Source of the DNA: Solimonas soli DSM 21787
GTDB taxonomy: Bacteria > Pseudomonadota > Gammaproteobacteria > Nevskiales > Nevskiaceae
Assembly (NCBI RefSeq): GCF_000474945.1
Contig: NZ_KI440836.1
Location: forward strand, 169,607 to 233,606
Direction: 5' to 3'
Length of the DNA: 64,000 bases
Positions 1 to 10,741 of the stretch are shown here, piece by piece; within the stretch, counting starts at the first letter, position 1, and each line of letters opens with the position of its first letter. Both the position numbers and the translations under genes were made by a program. The notes beneath the pieces are model-generated. The model had not been told where the DNA came from, made no database searches, and saw only the letters and a program-made list of their open reading frames with translations.

Positions 1-1019
<1,019 letters not shown>

Positions 1020-1034
1020 GAGGACCTCTGTTCT

Positions 1035-2318
<1,284 letters not shown>

Positions 2319-2439
2319 ACTGACTGGCGCACAAATGAGGGGCGCGCATTGTCGCGGCGCCGTCGCCGCAGCCGACACGGCCGCCGGACGGACGCTCGAC
2401 TGTCGCTGTGGCAAATCCATGCCGCCAGACACAGAAACA

Positions 2440-2467
2440 GCAAGGCCGCGCATCAGCGCGGCCTTGC
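2440..2467 (-). terminator. Rho-independent terminator after rpmE2
   Basis: An 11-bp perfect GC-rich stem (GCAAGGCCGCG with its complement) closes a 6-nt loop. On the minus strand it is followed by TGTTTCTGT. It lies 30 bp past the rpmE2 stop and so separates rpmE2 from the malic enzyme. Confidence 0.7.
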
Positions 2468-2497
2468 GGGTACCTCGTACAGCGAAAACGCTGCGGC

Positions 2498-2743
2498 TTA
2501 CTTCTTGGCGCCGTAGCGCTTGTTGAACTTGCCGACGCGGCCGCCGGTGTCGACGACCTTCTGCTTGCCCGTGTAGAACGGGTGCGAGAGGCTCGAGGTA
2601 TCGAGCATGACCGCCGGGTACTCGGTGCCGTCGATCTTCAGGGTGTCCTTGGTCTTCACCGTGGAGCGGATCAGGAAGACGTGATCAGCGGCGCCGTCCT
2701 TGAATGCGACCGTGCGGTACTCGGGATGGATGCCGTCTTTCAT
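2498..2743 (-). CDS. rpmE2: 50S ribosomal protein L31 type B
   Basis: An 81-residue ribosomal protein of the large subunit. The sequence opens [10 protein letters not shown] and contains the conserved [10 protein letters not shown] and [10 protein letters not shown] stretches. It lacks the CxxC zinc pairs of type A L31, so it is the zinc-independent paralogue, which in many bacteria replaces the zinc form under zinc limitation. The ATG at 2743 follows a GAAGG Shine-Dalgarno; a longer in-frame start 12 codons upstream has no support. A strong hairpin terminator follows the gene. No Zur box was recognised upstream, so zinc control is only a family expectation. Confidence 0.93.
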   Translation of the reverse strand: MKDGIHPEYRTVAFKDGAADHVFLIRSTVKTKDTLKIDGTEYPAVMLDTSSLSHPFYTGKQKVVDTGGRVGKFNKRYGAKK

Positions 2744-2820
2744 GGGAAAACCTTCACGCAAAAACTCGAAAGGGCGCAAAGTTTAATGGCCGGCCGGCAT
2801 GATCGCAAGCCCCGCGGCGC

Positions 2821-3294
2821 TCAGTCGCGGCGCCGGATGACCACGGTGCCGGCGATCTTGTCGTGCCAGCCCTGCTTGCGGGCGTCGAAGGCAACCCAGA
2901 TCAGACCGAGGCAGAACGGGATGGTCGACAGGAAGTAGGCGAGATAGCGCGCCAGGTACTGCTTCCAGCTCGGCGTGCCGAAGGTCCCGGCGTCGACGAT
3001 CACGGCATTGATGATCATCTTGCCCGGCGTCGCCATGCGCGTGATCCAGAACGCGAGCACCACGGCGCCCAGCATCAGGTGCACGATCAGCTGCGAGTAC
3101 GGGTCGTCCTCGGCGACACCGATGCCGGCCAGCTGCAGGACCAGGGCGCCGGGCACGAGCACGAACAGCAGCACGATCGAATCGATCAGGCTCGCGAAGA
3201 CCCGCGCCCAGAAGCCGACGTAGCGGACCGCCGGCTCGGCCGGCGCGCCGCGCGCCGCGGCGGCGGCCACGTTGAGTTCGCTGAGTTCGTCCAT
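2821..3294 (-). CDS. RDD family integral membrane protein
   Basis: A 157-residue inner membrane protein. The RDD signature appears as YVGFWARVFASLIDSIVL at the first membrane helix, followed by a second helix (LMLGAVVLAFWI), the family's TPGK motif, and a third helix near the C-terminus (LSTIPFCLGLIWVAF), ending with QGWHDKIAGT. The start at 3294 is chosen because GGAAGGAAGA stands just upstream. The role of RDD proteins is mostly unknown; some affect ion transport. It is followed by rpmE2 on the same strand 77 bp on, with no obvious functional link. Confidence 0.88.
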   Translation of the reverse strand: MDELSELNVAAAAARGAPAEPAVRYVGFWARVFASLIDSIVLLFVLVPGALVLQLAGIGVAEDDPYSQLIVHLMLGAVVLAFWITRMATPGKMIINAVIVDAGTFGTPSWKQYLARYLAYFLSTIPFCLGLIWVAFDARKQGWHDKIAGTVVIRRRD

Positions 3295-3325
3295 CGCGCT
3301 TCTTCCTTCCGCTTCGGTTCTGGTT

Positions 3326-3517
3326 TCAGTCGCTTTCCGCTTCCACCCTGACGGTGCAGCCCTCGCCGTCGTCGTCGAGCCGCACATGCACGGTCATCGG
3401 CCGGCAGCAGACCGAACAGTCCTCGCTGTAGACCTGCTCGTCGCCGGCCGAGCGGTCGATCTCGAGCACGATCTCTTCCCAGCAGGCCGGACAGACGACG
3501 CTGACTTCATCGAGCAT
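3326..3517 (-). CDS. CPXCG-motif cysteine-rich small protein
   Basis: A 63-residue acidic protein with four conserved cysteines, CPACWEE near residues 9-12 and EDCSVCCRPM in the middle, the pattern of the Cys-rich CPXCG family (PF14255). The cysteines probably bind zinc. The ATG at 3517 gives the usual family length; the frame continues upstream without similarity. No function is established for the family. It sits downstream of hemW and upstream of the RDD gene on the same strand. Confidence 0.85.
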   Translation of the reverse strand: MLDEVSVVCPACWEEIVLEIDRSAGDEQVYSEDCSVCCRPMTVHVRLDDDGEGCTVRVEAESD

Positions 3518-3595
3518 GACGGATTCCACTGACGCGCCGGTGGCGAGTGTTGCAGAACCGTATGCCAGCGTCATGCCGGCCGGCGGCTGAATCCC

Positions 3596-4750
3596 TCAGA
3601 GGAAAAGGCCGAGCAGTCCGTTCAGATGCCGAAGGCCGAGTTCGGTCGGCCACACCCGGCCGCCGCCCTCCTCGATCAGGCCGCGCGCCCGCGCCGTCGC
3701 CGCGGCCGGCAGCTGCGCCCAGGACAGCGCGGTGCGCCGCTCGTAATCGGCGATCGCGAAGCCATCGTTGAGGCGCAGCGCGTTCATCAGGAATTCGAGC
3801 GGCAGCTCGGTGGCGGCGATGACGCGGTCGTCCTGCACCGCCTGCGCGCCGCCGGCGTGCTGCAGGTAGGTGCGCGGATGCTTGTGCCGCGCGCGGCGGC
3901 GCACGCCCGCCGCGTCGGTGCGCTTGCCGTGCGCACCGGCGCCGATGCCGAGATAGTCGCCGAACCGCCAGTAGTTCAGGTTGTGCTGCGCGCGTCGACC
4001 CGGCCGCGCGTAAGCCGAGACCTCGTACTGCGCGTAGCCGTGCCCCGCCAGCAGCGCCTGACCCTGCAGCTGCATGTCCCAGGCCAGCTCGTCGTCCGGC
4101 AGCGGCGGCGGGCGCAGGCCGAATTCGGTGTTCGGCTCCAGCGTCAGCTGGTAGTACGACAGATGCTCCGGCGCGAGCGCGAGGGCGGCGGCGATGTCGG
4201 CCTCGGCCTCGGCCAGCGTCTGCCGCGGCAGCGCGTACATCAGATCGAGATTGATGTTCGCGAAGCCGGCCCGGCGCGCCAGCTCGTAGGCGGCGATCGC
4301 TTCGCCGCGATCATGAATGCGGCCGAGCCGCTTCAGCTGGGCATCGTCGAGGCTCTGCACGCCGATCGACAGGCGGTTGACGCCGGCCGCGACGTAGCCG
4401 GCGAAGTGCGCCGCCTCCGCCGTGCCGGGGTTCGCCTCGAGCGTGATCTCGATGTCCGGCGCGAAGGCCAGACGCCGATGGACGCCTTCCAGCACGCGGC
4501 CGATCGCGCGATCGGAAAAGAGGCTGGGCGTGCCGCCGCCCATGAAGATGGAGACCAGCGGCCGTGATTCGTGCCGGGTGATTCGCGATTCGGAGAGTTC
4601 GAAATCGAGATCGCGCAGCAGGGCGGCGACGTAGGCGTCTTCCGGCATCTCGCCGCGCAGCGCATGCGAGTTGAAATCGCAGTACGGGCATTTCTGCACG
4701 CACCACGGAAAGTGAAGATAAAGCGCAAGCGGAATGTCGTCGTCCACCAA
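3596..4750 (-). CDS. hemW: Radical SAM heme chaperone HemW
   Basis: A cytoplasmic radical SAM protein that carries heme and is thought to deliver it to respiratory enzymes; once called oxygen-independent coproporphyrinogen oxidase. The 4Fe-4S motif is C17-x3-C21-x2-C24 (WCVQKCPYCDF), followed by FMGGGTPS for SAM binding and by GVQSLDD. The C-terminal HemW domain is present and the 384 residues are the usual size. The start is TTG at 4750 or GTG at 4747, both inside three tandem 7-bp repeats overlapping the end of the preceding gene, so translation is likely coupled. The stretch ESRITRHESR near residues 54-63 is an insertion-like segment encoded by repeated GAATC units. Confidence 0.94.
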   Translation of the reverse strand: MVDDDIPLALYLHFPWCVQKCPYCDFNSHALRGEMPEDAYVAALLRDLDFELSESRITRHESRPLVSIFMGGGTPSLFSDRAIGRVLEGVHRRLAFAPDIEITLEANPGTAEAAHFAGYVAAGVNRLSIGVQSLDDAQLKRLGRIHDRGEAIAAYELARRAGFANINLDLMYALPRQTLAEAEADIAAALALAPEHLSYYQLTLEPNTEFGLRPPPLPDDELAWDMQLQGQALLAGHGYAQYEVSAYARPGRRAQHNLNYWRFGDYLGIGAGAHGKRTDAAGVRRRARHKHPRTYLQHAGGAQAVQDDRVIAATELPLEFLMNALRLNDGFAIADYERRTALSWAQLPAAATARARGLIEEGGGRVWPTELGLRHLNGLLGLFL

Positions 4751-4767
4751 TCACCAATCACCAATCA
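4747..4767. repeat. Three tandem 7-bp repeats at the rdgB/hemW junction
   Basis: CCAATCA is repeated three times without interruption on the plus strand (TGATTGG on the coding strand). It encodes the last residues of the RdgB domain and holds both possible starts of hemW. Confidence 0.8.
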
Positions 4768-5845
4768 TCCGCAGCATCGCGGCGCTGGCGCGCGCGCGGT
4801 GCGAGACGCGGTTCTTCATGGCGGGCGCCAGCTCGGCCGCGCTGCAGCCGTGGTCCGGCACCCAGAACAGCGGGTCGTAGCCGAACCCGTCGGCGCCGCG
4901 CGGCGCGTCGAGAATGCGGCCGTTCCAGAAGCCCTGCGCGAGCAGCGGCACCGGATCGTCGGCATGGCGCAGCAAGGCCAGCACGCTGACGAAGCGCGCG
5001 TCGCGCCGCGCGTCCGGCATCGCGCGCAGCGCCGCGAGCAGCTTGTCGTTGTTCAAACGGTCTTTCTCTGCCTGGCTCATGCCATCCATGGCGAAACCGT
5101 TGCGCGGTGATTCACCCCCCGCGTAGCGCGCCGAATGCACGCCCGGCGCGCCGTGCAGCGCCGCGACTTCGAGGCCGGAATCGTCGGCCAGCGCCGGCAG
5201 GCCGGACGCGCGCGCCGCATGGCGCGCCTTGATCAGCGCGTTCTCGACGAAGGTGCCGCCGGTTTCCGCCGGCTCGACGTCGCTGAACTCGGAGACCAGG
5301 CGCAAGGCAATGCCGAGCGGCGCGAACAGCGCCTGCATTTCCTTGAGCTTCTTGGCATTGCGCGAGGCCAGCACCAGCGTGTCGCCGAGCGCCGCGCGCG
5401 CCTCGGCGGGCCGCGCGCCGTCCTCGACCAGGCGCTTGCCGTAGCTGTGCGCGCGATCGCGCCGGTAGCCGAGGCGCTCGTAAAACAGCGCGGCGCCTTC
5501 GTTGTCCTCGCGCAGCTGCAGGTTCATCTTCGGCGCGCCGAGCGTGCGGACGTAAGCCTCGGCGGCGTCCATCAGCCGGCGGCCGAGTCCGCGATGGCGG
5601 CACGCCGGATCGACCGCCAGGTAGTTCACCCAGCCGCGATGGCCGTCATAGCCCGCCATCACGCTGCCGACGATCGCCTCGCCGTCGACCGCGACCAGAA
5701 AACCGTCCGCCTGCAGCGCCAGCTTGCGCGCGATGTCGCGCTGCGGATCGTTCCACGGCCGCGTCAGGCCGCAGCGCTGCCACAGCGCGACGACCGCCGC
5801 GCTGTCCGCCGGCGTGAAGCAGCGGAGTTGCGCGGCGCCGCTCAT
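4751..5845 (-). CDS. rdgB: YpeA-type GNAT acetyltransferase fused to RdgB (XTP/dITP pyrophosphatase)
   Basis: One 364-residue open frame with two complete domains. Residues 1-142 match YpeA-like GNAT acetyltransferases ([23 protein letters not shown] for acetyl-CoA, and the YpeA-like end GKRLVEDG). Residues 154-364 are RdgB, which hydrolyses XTP, ITP and dITP to clean the nucleotide pool ([33 protein letters not shown]). The linker has no stop. The only internal start I see for a separate RdgB is a GTG at V158, which would remove most of the first beta strand, so a fused protein is more likely. The gene starts 4 bp after the rph stop and overlaps hemW. Confidence 0.9.
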   Translation of the reverse strand: MSGAAQLRCFTPADSAAVVALWQRCGLTRPWNDPQRDIARKLALQADGFLVAVDGEAIVGSVMAGYDGHRGWVNYLAVDPACRHRGLGRRLMDAAEAYVRTLGAPKMNLQLREDNEGAALFYERLGYRRDRAHSYGKRLVEDGARPAEARAALGDTLVLASRNAKKLKEMQALFAPLGIALRLVSEFSDVEPAETGGTFVENALIKARHAARASGLPALADDSGLEVAALHGAPGVHSARYAGGESPRNGFAMDGMSQAEKDRLNNDKLLAALRAMPDARRDARFVSVLALLRHADDPVPLLAQGFWNGRILDAPRGADGFGYDPLFWVPDHGCSAAELAPAMKNRVSHRARASAAMLRMIGDW

Positions 5846-5849
5846 CGCT

Positions 5850-6581
5850 TCAGGAGGCGAGTGCCGCGTTCTGCGCGGCGATCAGTTCGGCGATGCCCAG
5901 CGTCGCCAGGTCGAGCAGCGCATTCAGCTCGTCACGACGGAAGGCATGGCCCTCGGCGGTGCCCTGCACCTCGATGAACTGGCCGGCTTCGTTCATGACC
6001 ACGTTCATGTCGCACTCGCAGCCGGAGTCTTCGCTGTAATCGAGGTCGAGCACCGGCTTGCCGGCGTGGATGCCGACCGACACGGCGGCGATCTGCCCGA
6101 ACAGCGGATTCTTCTTCAGCTTGCCGGCCTTCTGCATGGCGCGGATCGCGTCGACCAGCGCGACGTAGCCGCCGGTGATCGAGGCCGTGCGCGTGCCGCC
6201 GTCGGCCTGCAGCACGTCGCAGTCGATGGTGATGGTGTACGGACCGAGCGCGGCCAGATCGACGCAGGCGCGCAGCGAGCGGCCGATCAGGCGCTGGATT
6301 TCCTGCGTGCGGCCCGACTGCTTGCCCTGCGCCGCTTCGCGGCGGCTGCGGTCGTGCGTGGCGCGCGGCAGCATGCCGTATTCGGCGGTGACCCAGCCGC
6401 CGTCCTTCTTCCAGGCCGGCCCGCGCTCCTCGACGCTCGCCGTGCACAGCACGCGCGTGTCGCCGAAGCTGACCAGCACCGAACCTTCGGCGTGCTTGGT
6501 GAAGCCGCGCAGGATCGACACGGGACGAAGCTCGTCGGCGCGACGGCCGGAAGCGCGAAGGGCGGGTTTGGGATCGGTCAC
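5850..6581 (-). CDS. rph: Ribonuclease PH
   Basis: A 243-residue 3'-5' phosphorolytic exoribonuclease that trims tRNA 3' ends. Diagnostic segments are [17 protein letters not shown] at the N-terminus, [17 protein letters not shown], the phosphate-binding [17 protein letters not shown], and [18 protein letters not shown]. The chosen start is GTG at 6581, which overlaps the msrQ stop as GTGA, a coupling arrangement. An ATG 15 codons upstream (6626) is possible but adds residues not typical of the family. Next downstream, 4 bp away, is the YpeA-RdgB gene; rph-rdgB-hemW is a common order in proteobacteria. Confidence 0.95.
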   Translation of the reverse strand: MTDPKPALRASGRRADELRPVSILRGFTKHAEGSVLVSFGDTRVLCTASVEERGPAWKKDGGWVTAEYGMLPRATHDRSRREAAQGKQSGRTQEIQRLIGRSLRACVDLAALGPYTITIDCDVLQADGGTRTASITGGYVALVDAIRAMQKAGKLKKNPLFGQIAAVSVGIHAGKPVLDLDYSEDSGCECDMNVVMNEAGQFIEVQGTAEGHAFRRDELNALLDLATLGIAELIAAQNAALAS

Positions 6582-7204
6582 GTCGTGCGGCGGGGCGGCG
6601 AATGGCCGCGGAGTATACCGCGCCATGGCAATCGCCAGCCGAGCAGCACGACGAGGATCGCGAGATACAGCAAGGGCTCGCGCAGGTCGGCCTTCACCAG
6701 CCAGAGGTAGTGCAGCACGCCGAGCAGCGCGGCGGCGTAGACCAGCTGGTGCAGCTGCGCCCAGCGACGCTTCAGCCGACGCTGCCAGCCCTGCGTCGAG
6801 GTGATCGCCAGCGGCAGCAGCAGCAGCCAGGCGGCGAAGCCGATGGTGATGTAGGTGCGTTTCACCAGATCCTTGGCGAGCGCCGCCGGCGACCCTTCGA
6901 GATCGAAGGTCAGATAGATGGCGAAGTGCAGGCAGATCCAGAAGAAGGCCCACAGGCCCAGCAGACGCCGCACGCGGATCGGTTCCGACCAGCCCGTCAG
7001 GCGGCGCAGCGGCGTCATCGCCAGCGTCGCCAGCAGCAGGCGCAGCGACCAGTCGCCGGCCCGGTGTTCGAGGAACTCGACCGGGTTGGCGCCCAGCCGC
7101 GACTGCAGCACGCGCGCGCCGAGCCAGAGCAGTGGCGCGAGGCCCGCGGTCCAGGCGGCGAGCCGCCACAGCCACAGGCGCGCCTTCGGGCCGGGCACCG
7201 CCAT
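6578..7204 (-). CDS. msrQ: MsrQ, heme membrane subunit of the MsrPQ system
   Basis: A 208-residue inner membrane b-type cytochrome that passes electrons from the quinone pool to MsrP. About six hydrophobic helices are visible, with histidines in the helices ([34 protein letters not shown]) suited to heme ligation. Length agrees with E. coli MsrQ (YedZ). The ATG overlaps the msrP stop by one base (TGATG), and its own stop overlaps the rph start. Together with msrP it forms the periplasmic methionine sulfoxide reductase. Confidence 0.94.
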   Translation of the reverse strand: MAVPGPKARLWLWRLAAWTAGLAPLLWLGARVLQSRLGANPVEFLEHRAGDWSLRLLLATLAMTPLRRLTGWSEPIRVRRLLGLWAFFWICLHFAIYLTFDLEGSPAALAKDLVKRTYITIGFAAWLLLLPLAITSTQGWQRRLKRRWAQLHQLVYAAALLGVLHYLWLVKADLREPLLYLAILVVLLGWRLPWRGILRGHSPPRRTT

Positions 7205-8157
7205 CAGTAGTTCTTCTTCAGGTCCATGCCGCCGTACAGCGACGCGACTTCCGGGTAGCCGTTGAACATCAGCGTGTCGCGCTTGAACAGCTCGCCGAGG
7301 CGGCGCTCCTTGGCCTGCGACCAGCGCGGATGATCGACGTGCGGATTGACGTTCGAATAGAAGCCGTACTCGCGCGCCGCCATGCGGTTCCAGGTGGTCG
7401 GCGGCTGCGTCGCGACGAAGCGGATGCGCACGATCGACTTGATGCTCTTGAAGCCGTACTTCCACGGCACCGTGAGGCGCAGCGGCGCGCCGTTCTGGTT
7501 CGGCAGCACCTTGCCGTACATGCCGACCGTCAGCATCGTCAGCGGATGCATGGCCTCGTCGATGCGCAGGCCCTCGAGGTACGGCCAGTCGAGCACGCCG
7601 TAGCGCGTGTCCGGCATCTGCTTCGGATCGTAGAGCGTCTCGAAGGCCACGTAGCGGGCATTCGAGGTCGGCTTGTAGCGCTTGAGGAAGCCGCCGAGCG
7701 GCAGGCCGACCCAGGGCACGACGATGCTCCAGGCCTCGACGCAGCGATGCCGGTAGATGCGCTCCTCGAGGCCGCCGGCGAGCAGCGTGTCGATGTCGAC
7801 GCGGCCCGGCGCCTCGCACTCGCCGTCGACGACCACCGTCCACGGCCGCGTGTGCAGCGTGTGCGCGTTGCGCGCCGGATCATCCTTGTCGGTGCCGAAC
7901 TCGTAGAAGTTGTTGTAGGTGCTGACGGTGTCGAAATCGCTGACCTTCTCGCCGCCGGCCTGCTCGCGGCGCGTGCCGACCTTGAGCGGCGCCAGCGCCG
8001 CACCGGGGGCTTCGGCGGCGCCGGCGGCCAGCGGCAGCGCCAGCGCCGCGGCGCCGGCCCCGAGCCCGCCGAGAAAGCGACGCCGGTTCAGATAGATCGA
8101 TTCGGGCGTGACCTCCGACTCGCGCAGGGCGTGCGGCGGCAGGATGCGGATCAGCAT
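7204..8157 (-). CDS. msrP: MsrP, periplasmic methionine sulfoxide reductase catalytic subunit
   Basis: A 317-residue molybdopterin enzyme that reduces oxidised methionines in periplasmic proteins, taking electrons from MsrQ. It has a twin-arginine signal ([10 protein letters not shown], residues 24-33, then a hydrophobic stretch). The SUOX-type molybdopterin domain includes the ligand Cys in [10 protein letters not shown] and the substrate-region segments [13 protein letters not shown] and [11 protein letters not shown]. The start at 8157 follows a CGGAG site. It is the first gene of the msrP-msrQ-rph-rdgB-hemW run; the promoter must lie in the 123 bp shared with divergent sufE. Confidence 0.95.
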   Translation of the reverse strand: MLIRILPPHALRESEVTPESIYLNRRRFLGGLGAGAAALALPLAAGAAEAPGAALAPLKVGTRREQAGGEKVSDFDTVSTYNNFYEFGTDKDDPARNAHTLHTRPWTVVVDGECEAPGRVDIDTLLAGGLEERIYRHRCVEAWSIVVPWVGLPLGGFLKRYKPTSNARYVAFETLYDPKQMPDTRYGVLDWPYLEGLRIDEAMHPLTMLTVGMYGKVLPNQNGAPLRLTVPWKYGFKSIKSIVRIRFVATQPPTTWNRMAAREYGFYSNVNPHVDHPRWSQAKERRLGELFKRDTLMFNGYPEVASLYGGMDLKKNY

Positions 8158-8233
8158 GACGGACTCCGGTTCGGAACGCGCGGCGACGATGGCCACGGTT
8201 CGGGGACCACAGCTTGCGGCAGACGTTCACCGC

Positions 8234-8239
8234 TACCAT
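8234..8239 (+). promoter_or_regulatory. Possible -10 box for sufE
   Basis: TACCAT stands 42 bp before the sufE ATG in the msrP/sufE divergent gap. No convincing -35 accompanies it (TTGCGG lies only 14 bp upstream). Confidence 0.3.
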
Positions 8240-8280
8240 ATGCGTTTGTACGAACCAGCAGGACTTTTGGACGCGCGGTG

Positions 8281-8703
8281 ATGATGACGGTCGATGAACT
8301 GGCGGAAACCTTCGAATTCCTCGGCGACTGGGAGGAGCGCTACCGCTACCTGATCGAGCTCGGGCGCAAGCTGCCGCCGATGCCCGAGGACGAGCACGAC
8401 GACGCGCACAAGGTGCGCGGCTGCATGTCGCAGGTCTGGCTTGCCGGCGAGGCACGGCCGGGGCCGCCGAAGACACTTCACTTCCGCGGCGATTCCGACG
8501 CGCACATCGTCAAAGGCCTGATCGCCGTGCTGTTCGAGCTGACCTCGGGGCGCACGCCGCAGGAAATCCTCGCGCTCGACATCGGCAACGCCTTCGAGCG
8601 CCTCGGCCTCGAAAGCAACATCTCGATGAACCGCCGCAACGGTTTTTACGCGATGGTCGAGCGCATCAAGCAGATGGCGGCCGCCGAGGCGGCGGGCATG
8701 TAA
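8281..8703 (+). CDS. sufE: SufE family cysteine desulfurase sulfur acceptor
   Basis: A 140-residue cytoplasmic protein that accepts persulfide from a SufS-type desulfurase for Fe-S cluster assembly. The active Cys is near residue 48 in VRGCMSQVWL, and the C-terminal part carries SGRTPQEIL as in the family. The start is ATG at 8281; a second ATG follows directly and a GTG precedes it. The gene is monocistronic here, with no suf operon nearby. Bases 8488-8602 are repeated almost exactly at 11173-11287 in a chimeric pseudogene. Confidence 0.92.
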   Translation: MMTVDELAETFEFLGDWEERYRYLIELGRKLPPMPEDEHDDAHKVRGCMSQVWLAGEARPGPPKTLHFRGDSDAHIVKGLIAVLFELTSGRTPQEILALDIGNAFERLGLESNISMNRRNGFYAMVERIKQMAAAEAAGM

Positions 8704-8990
8704 GACGCGCAGACGAAGGGCAACGATCCGAAGGAGCGTCCCACCACGAGCGCTTGCTGCGCCCATTGCGATCATTTTTTCGCCAAATCGACGCTCGCGT
8801 CTTTGTATCGCGCGGTGATTCAGGCATACGCATCGACAAAAGTCTGGTTGCGGCGCCGCTTGGGCCAACATTTGGCGCATACCGTGGTAACCCGTCACAT
8901 ATCGATGCCTGCAGCGGCTTGACCCCGTCGATCCATCACATGCGTAATGAGAGCGCTTTCAGGAAAGGTCGTCGACGGGGGATTCAGGGA
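8704..8990. other. Intergenic stretch without a recognisable gene
   Basis: 287 bp between sufE and the NHL lipoprotein, visibly richer in A/T than its left neighbour. No tRNA, terminator or coding signature was seen. It marks the left side of a compositionally different segment that runs to about 10680. Confidence 0.5.
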
Positions 8991-10580
8991 ATGTTGCGAA
9001 CATATCTGTGCTTGCTTGCACTGACGCTCGCGGCTTGTGGTGGTGGTGGTGGCAGCGGATCGAAGTTGAACATTTCTTTGTCCCCATATCCGCTTGAAGC
9101 CAGCTATACGCTGGCGACCTTGCCATCGTATATCACCGCTCATGCCACGGTCGCCGGGACGGTTTCCTCCGGGACGGTGTATGTCGTCATCACTGATTCC
9201 GGGAAGAGCTTTGCTGCCGGCCCTGCCTATATCTCGCAGGAAAGCGAGACGACCTTTGCCGCCGACCTTCCGTTGGCTTCGAACCTGCAACCGGGCGATC
9301 ACACCGGCACTCTGACGGTGCGGGTCTGCTCTGATTCAGCCTGCTCGTCGGTCCTCGGCTCAAGCTTGTTGCCGTACCACATCAGCATCGCGACACCATC
9401 GATTTCCTCGGCCACTCCGATCGTAGCGGCCGCCGTCCGTGGCGGTGAGCTTAAAGTCACGGCGGTGATTCACGATGTGGCCCCGCATAATCTGTACGCG
9501 TCGATTGGCAGCGCCAGCGACGACACGTTCCAAACCGGAAGTGTCGTCCCGTTGACATACGACATTGCCGATACTTTCGAGGCCAGTGTCCCTGTTTCCG
9601 CCTCTGTATCAGCGACGGCGCACCAAGGCAGTCTGACGCTGCGTATCTGCGGAGATGCTGATTGCCAGCAAATATTCGATGAGGCTCCGCTATCGTACAC
9701 GGTTCAGGTGTTCGCTATCTTGGCTGGTCAGCCGGGTATCGGAGGAAACGCCGACGGTCCGGTCTCAGCGGCCACATTCCTCGCGCCGCGCGGCATCGCA
9801 CTTGATTCCGTCGGGAATCTTTATGTTGCCGATGCTTCGCAGAACGGCGATAGCGGGCTCATCCGAAAAGTCGATCCTGCCGGCAACGTCAGCACGATCC
9901 TCGTCTCCAACGGTGGAGCATATGGAGGCGTCGCCCCGGAAGCATTGGCCGTCGATGCAGCTGGAAACCTGCTGTTCTCGGAACTCGCGAGCGACTATGG
10001 CAACCACAACGGTATCTATCGGCGCGCGCCTGACGGCACCACGACACTGTTTTCCGAGGGCGTTGGCGATCTAGCGACTGACGTGGACGATCATATCTAC
10101 TCGTTCTACGAGTCCTGCGATGGCTGCAATGCAACCGTCACAAAAATGAACAGCGATGGCACCTATGCTCCGACGTGGAATGCTCACGGCGCCCTCGGCT
10201 TCGCCAATCCGAACTCGATTGCCGGAGCTGCTGATGGCGTCGTCTATGTCGCCGTAGGCACTAATCTCAATAAGCTGGATGAACAGGGCGAGAGCCTAGA
10301 CTCCACTTATCTGAGCGGCTTTGCTATTGAGCAGCTTGCAATCGCTCCGGATGGTGCGCCGGTTTTCACCGGCTACCCGTGGGGTGGCTGCCACGAAGAA
10401 TGCCCGGCGGCTTATGGCATCAGTCCTGACAAGACTCTCGCACCGTTTATTCCGACAATCTTGCTGCCTAGTGGCCTTGGGCCGGTGCACGCATATGACC
10501 TGGCATTCGGAAGCAACGGACAATTCTTCATCAGCGACACGGATGGGAAGGTCATTCTACAAACGACGTTGGCCCACTAA
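8991..10580 (+). CDS. NHL-repeat lipoprotein with two cysteine-pair modules
   Basis: A 529-residue probable lipoprotein of unknown function. The signal peptide ends in the lipobox LAAC followed by a Gly/Ser run (CGGGGGSGS). Residues about 30-125 and 130-245 are two related beta-rich modules, each ending with a paired-Cys motif (TVRVCSDSAC; TLRICGDADC). Residues from about 250 on form NHL/SMP-30-like propeller repeats (LAPRGIALDSVGNLYVAD, EALAVDAAGNLLFSE, YDLAFGSNGQFFISD). The ATG at 8991 follows GGGGGA at good spacing. Codon use is richer in A/T than flanking genes, which suggests horizontal acquisition. It lies between sufE and a pseudogene containing a piece of sufE. Confidence 0.85.
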   Translation: MLRTYLCLLALTLAACGGGGGSGSKLNISLSPYPLEASYTLATLPSYITAHATVAGTVSSGTVYVVITDSGKSFAAGPAYISQESETTFAADLPLASNLQPGDHTGTLTVRVCSDSACSSVLGSSLLPYHISIATPSISSATPIVAAAVRGGELKVTAVIHDVAPHNLYASIGSASDDTFQTGSVVPLTYDIADTFEASVPVSASVSATAHQGSLTLRICGDADCQQIFDEAPLSYTVQVFAILAGQPGIGGNADGPVSAATFLAPRGIALDSVGNLYVADASQNGDSGLIRKVDPAGNVSTILVSNGGAYGGVAPEALAVDAAGNLLFSELASDYGNHNGIYRRAPDGTTTLFSEGVGDLATDVDDHIYSFYESCDGCNATVTKMNSDGTYAPTWNAHGALGFANPNSIAGAADGVVYVAVGTNLNKLDEQGESLDSTYLSGFAIEQLAIAPDGAPVFTGYPWGGCHEECPAAYGISPDKTLAPFIPTILLPSGLGPVHAYDLAFGSNGQFFISDTDGKVILQTTLAH

Positions 10581-10698
10581 TTTTGTGAGGATGGATTCAG
10601 GGCCGCTCGGGGCGTCTCTGTTCCCCCGGGCTCGGGCCGGCGACGCCCTGCTGATGCTTGCTTGACGCCAACGTCAAGAGGCGACTTGGTTGTAGCGC

Positions 10699-10704
10699 TA
10701 GAAT
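10699..10704 (+). promoter_or_regulatory. -10-like box upstream of the chimeric copy
   Basis: TAGAAT in the context GCGCTAGAATC, 37 bp before the ATG at 10742. The same context and distance occur before intact qmcA (13019), so the promoter region was duplicated with the gene. Confidence 0.4.
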
Positions 10705-10741
10705 CAGATCGCAGTCTCCTGACGGTCAGAACCGGGGGGCC

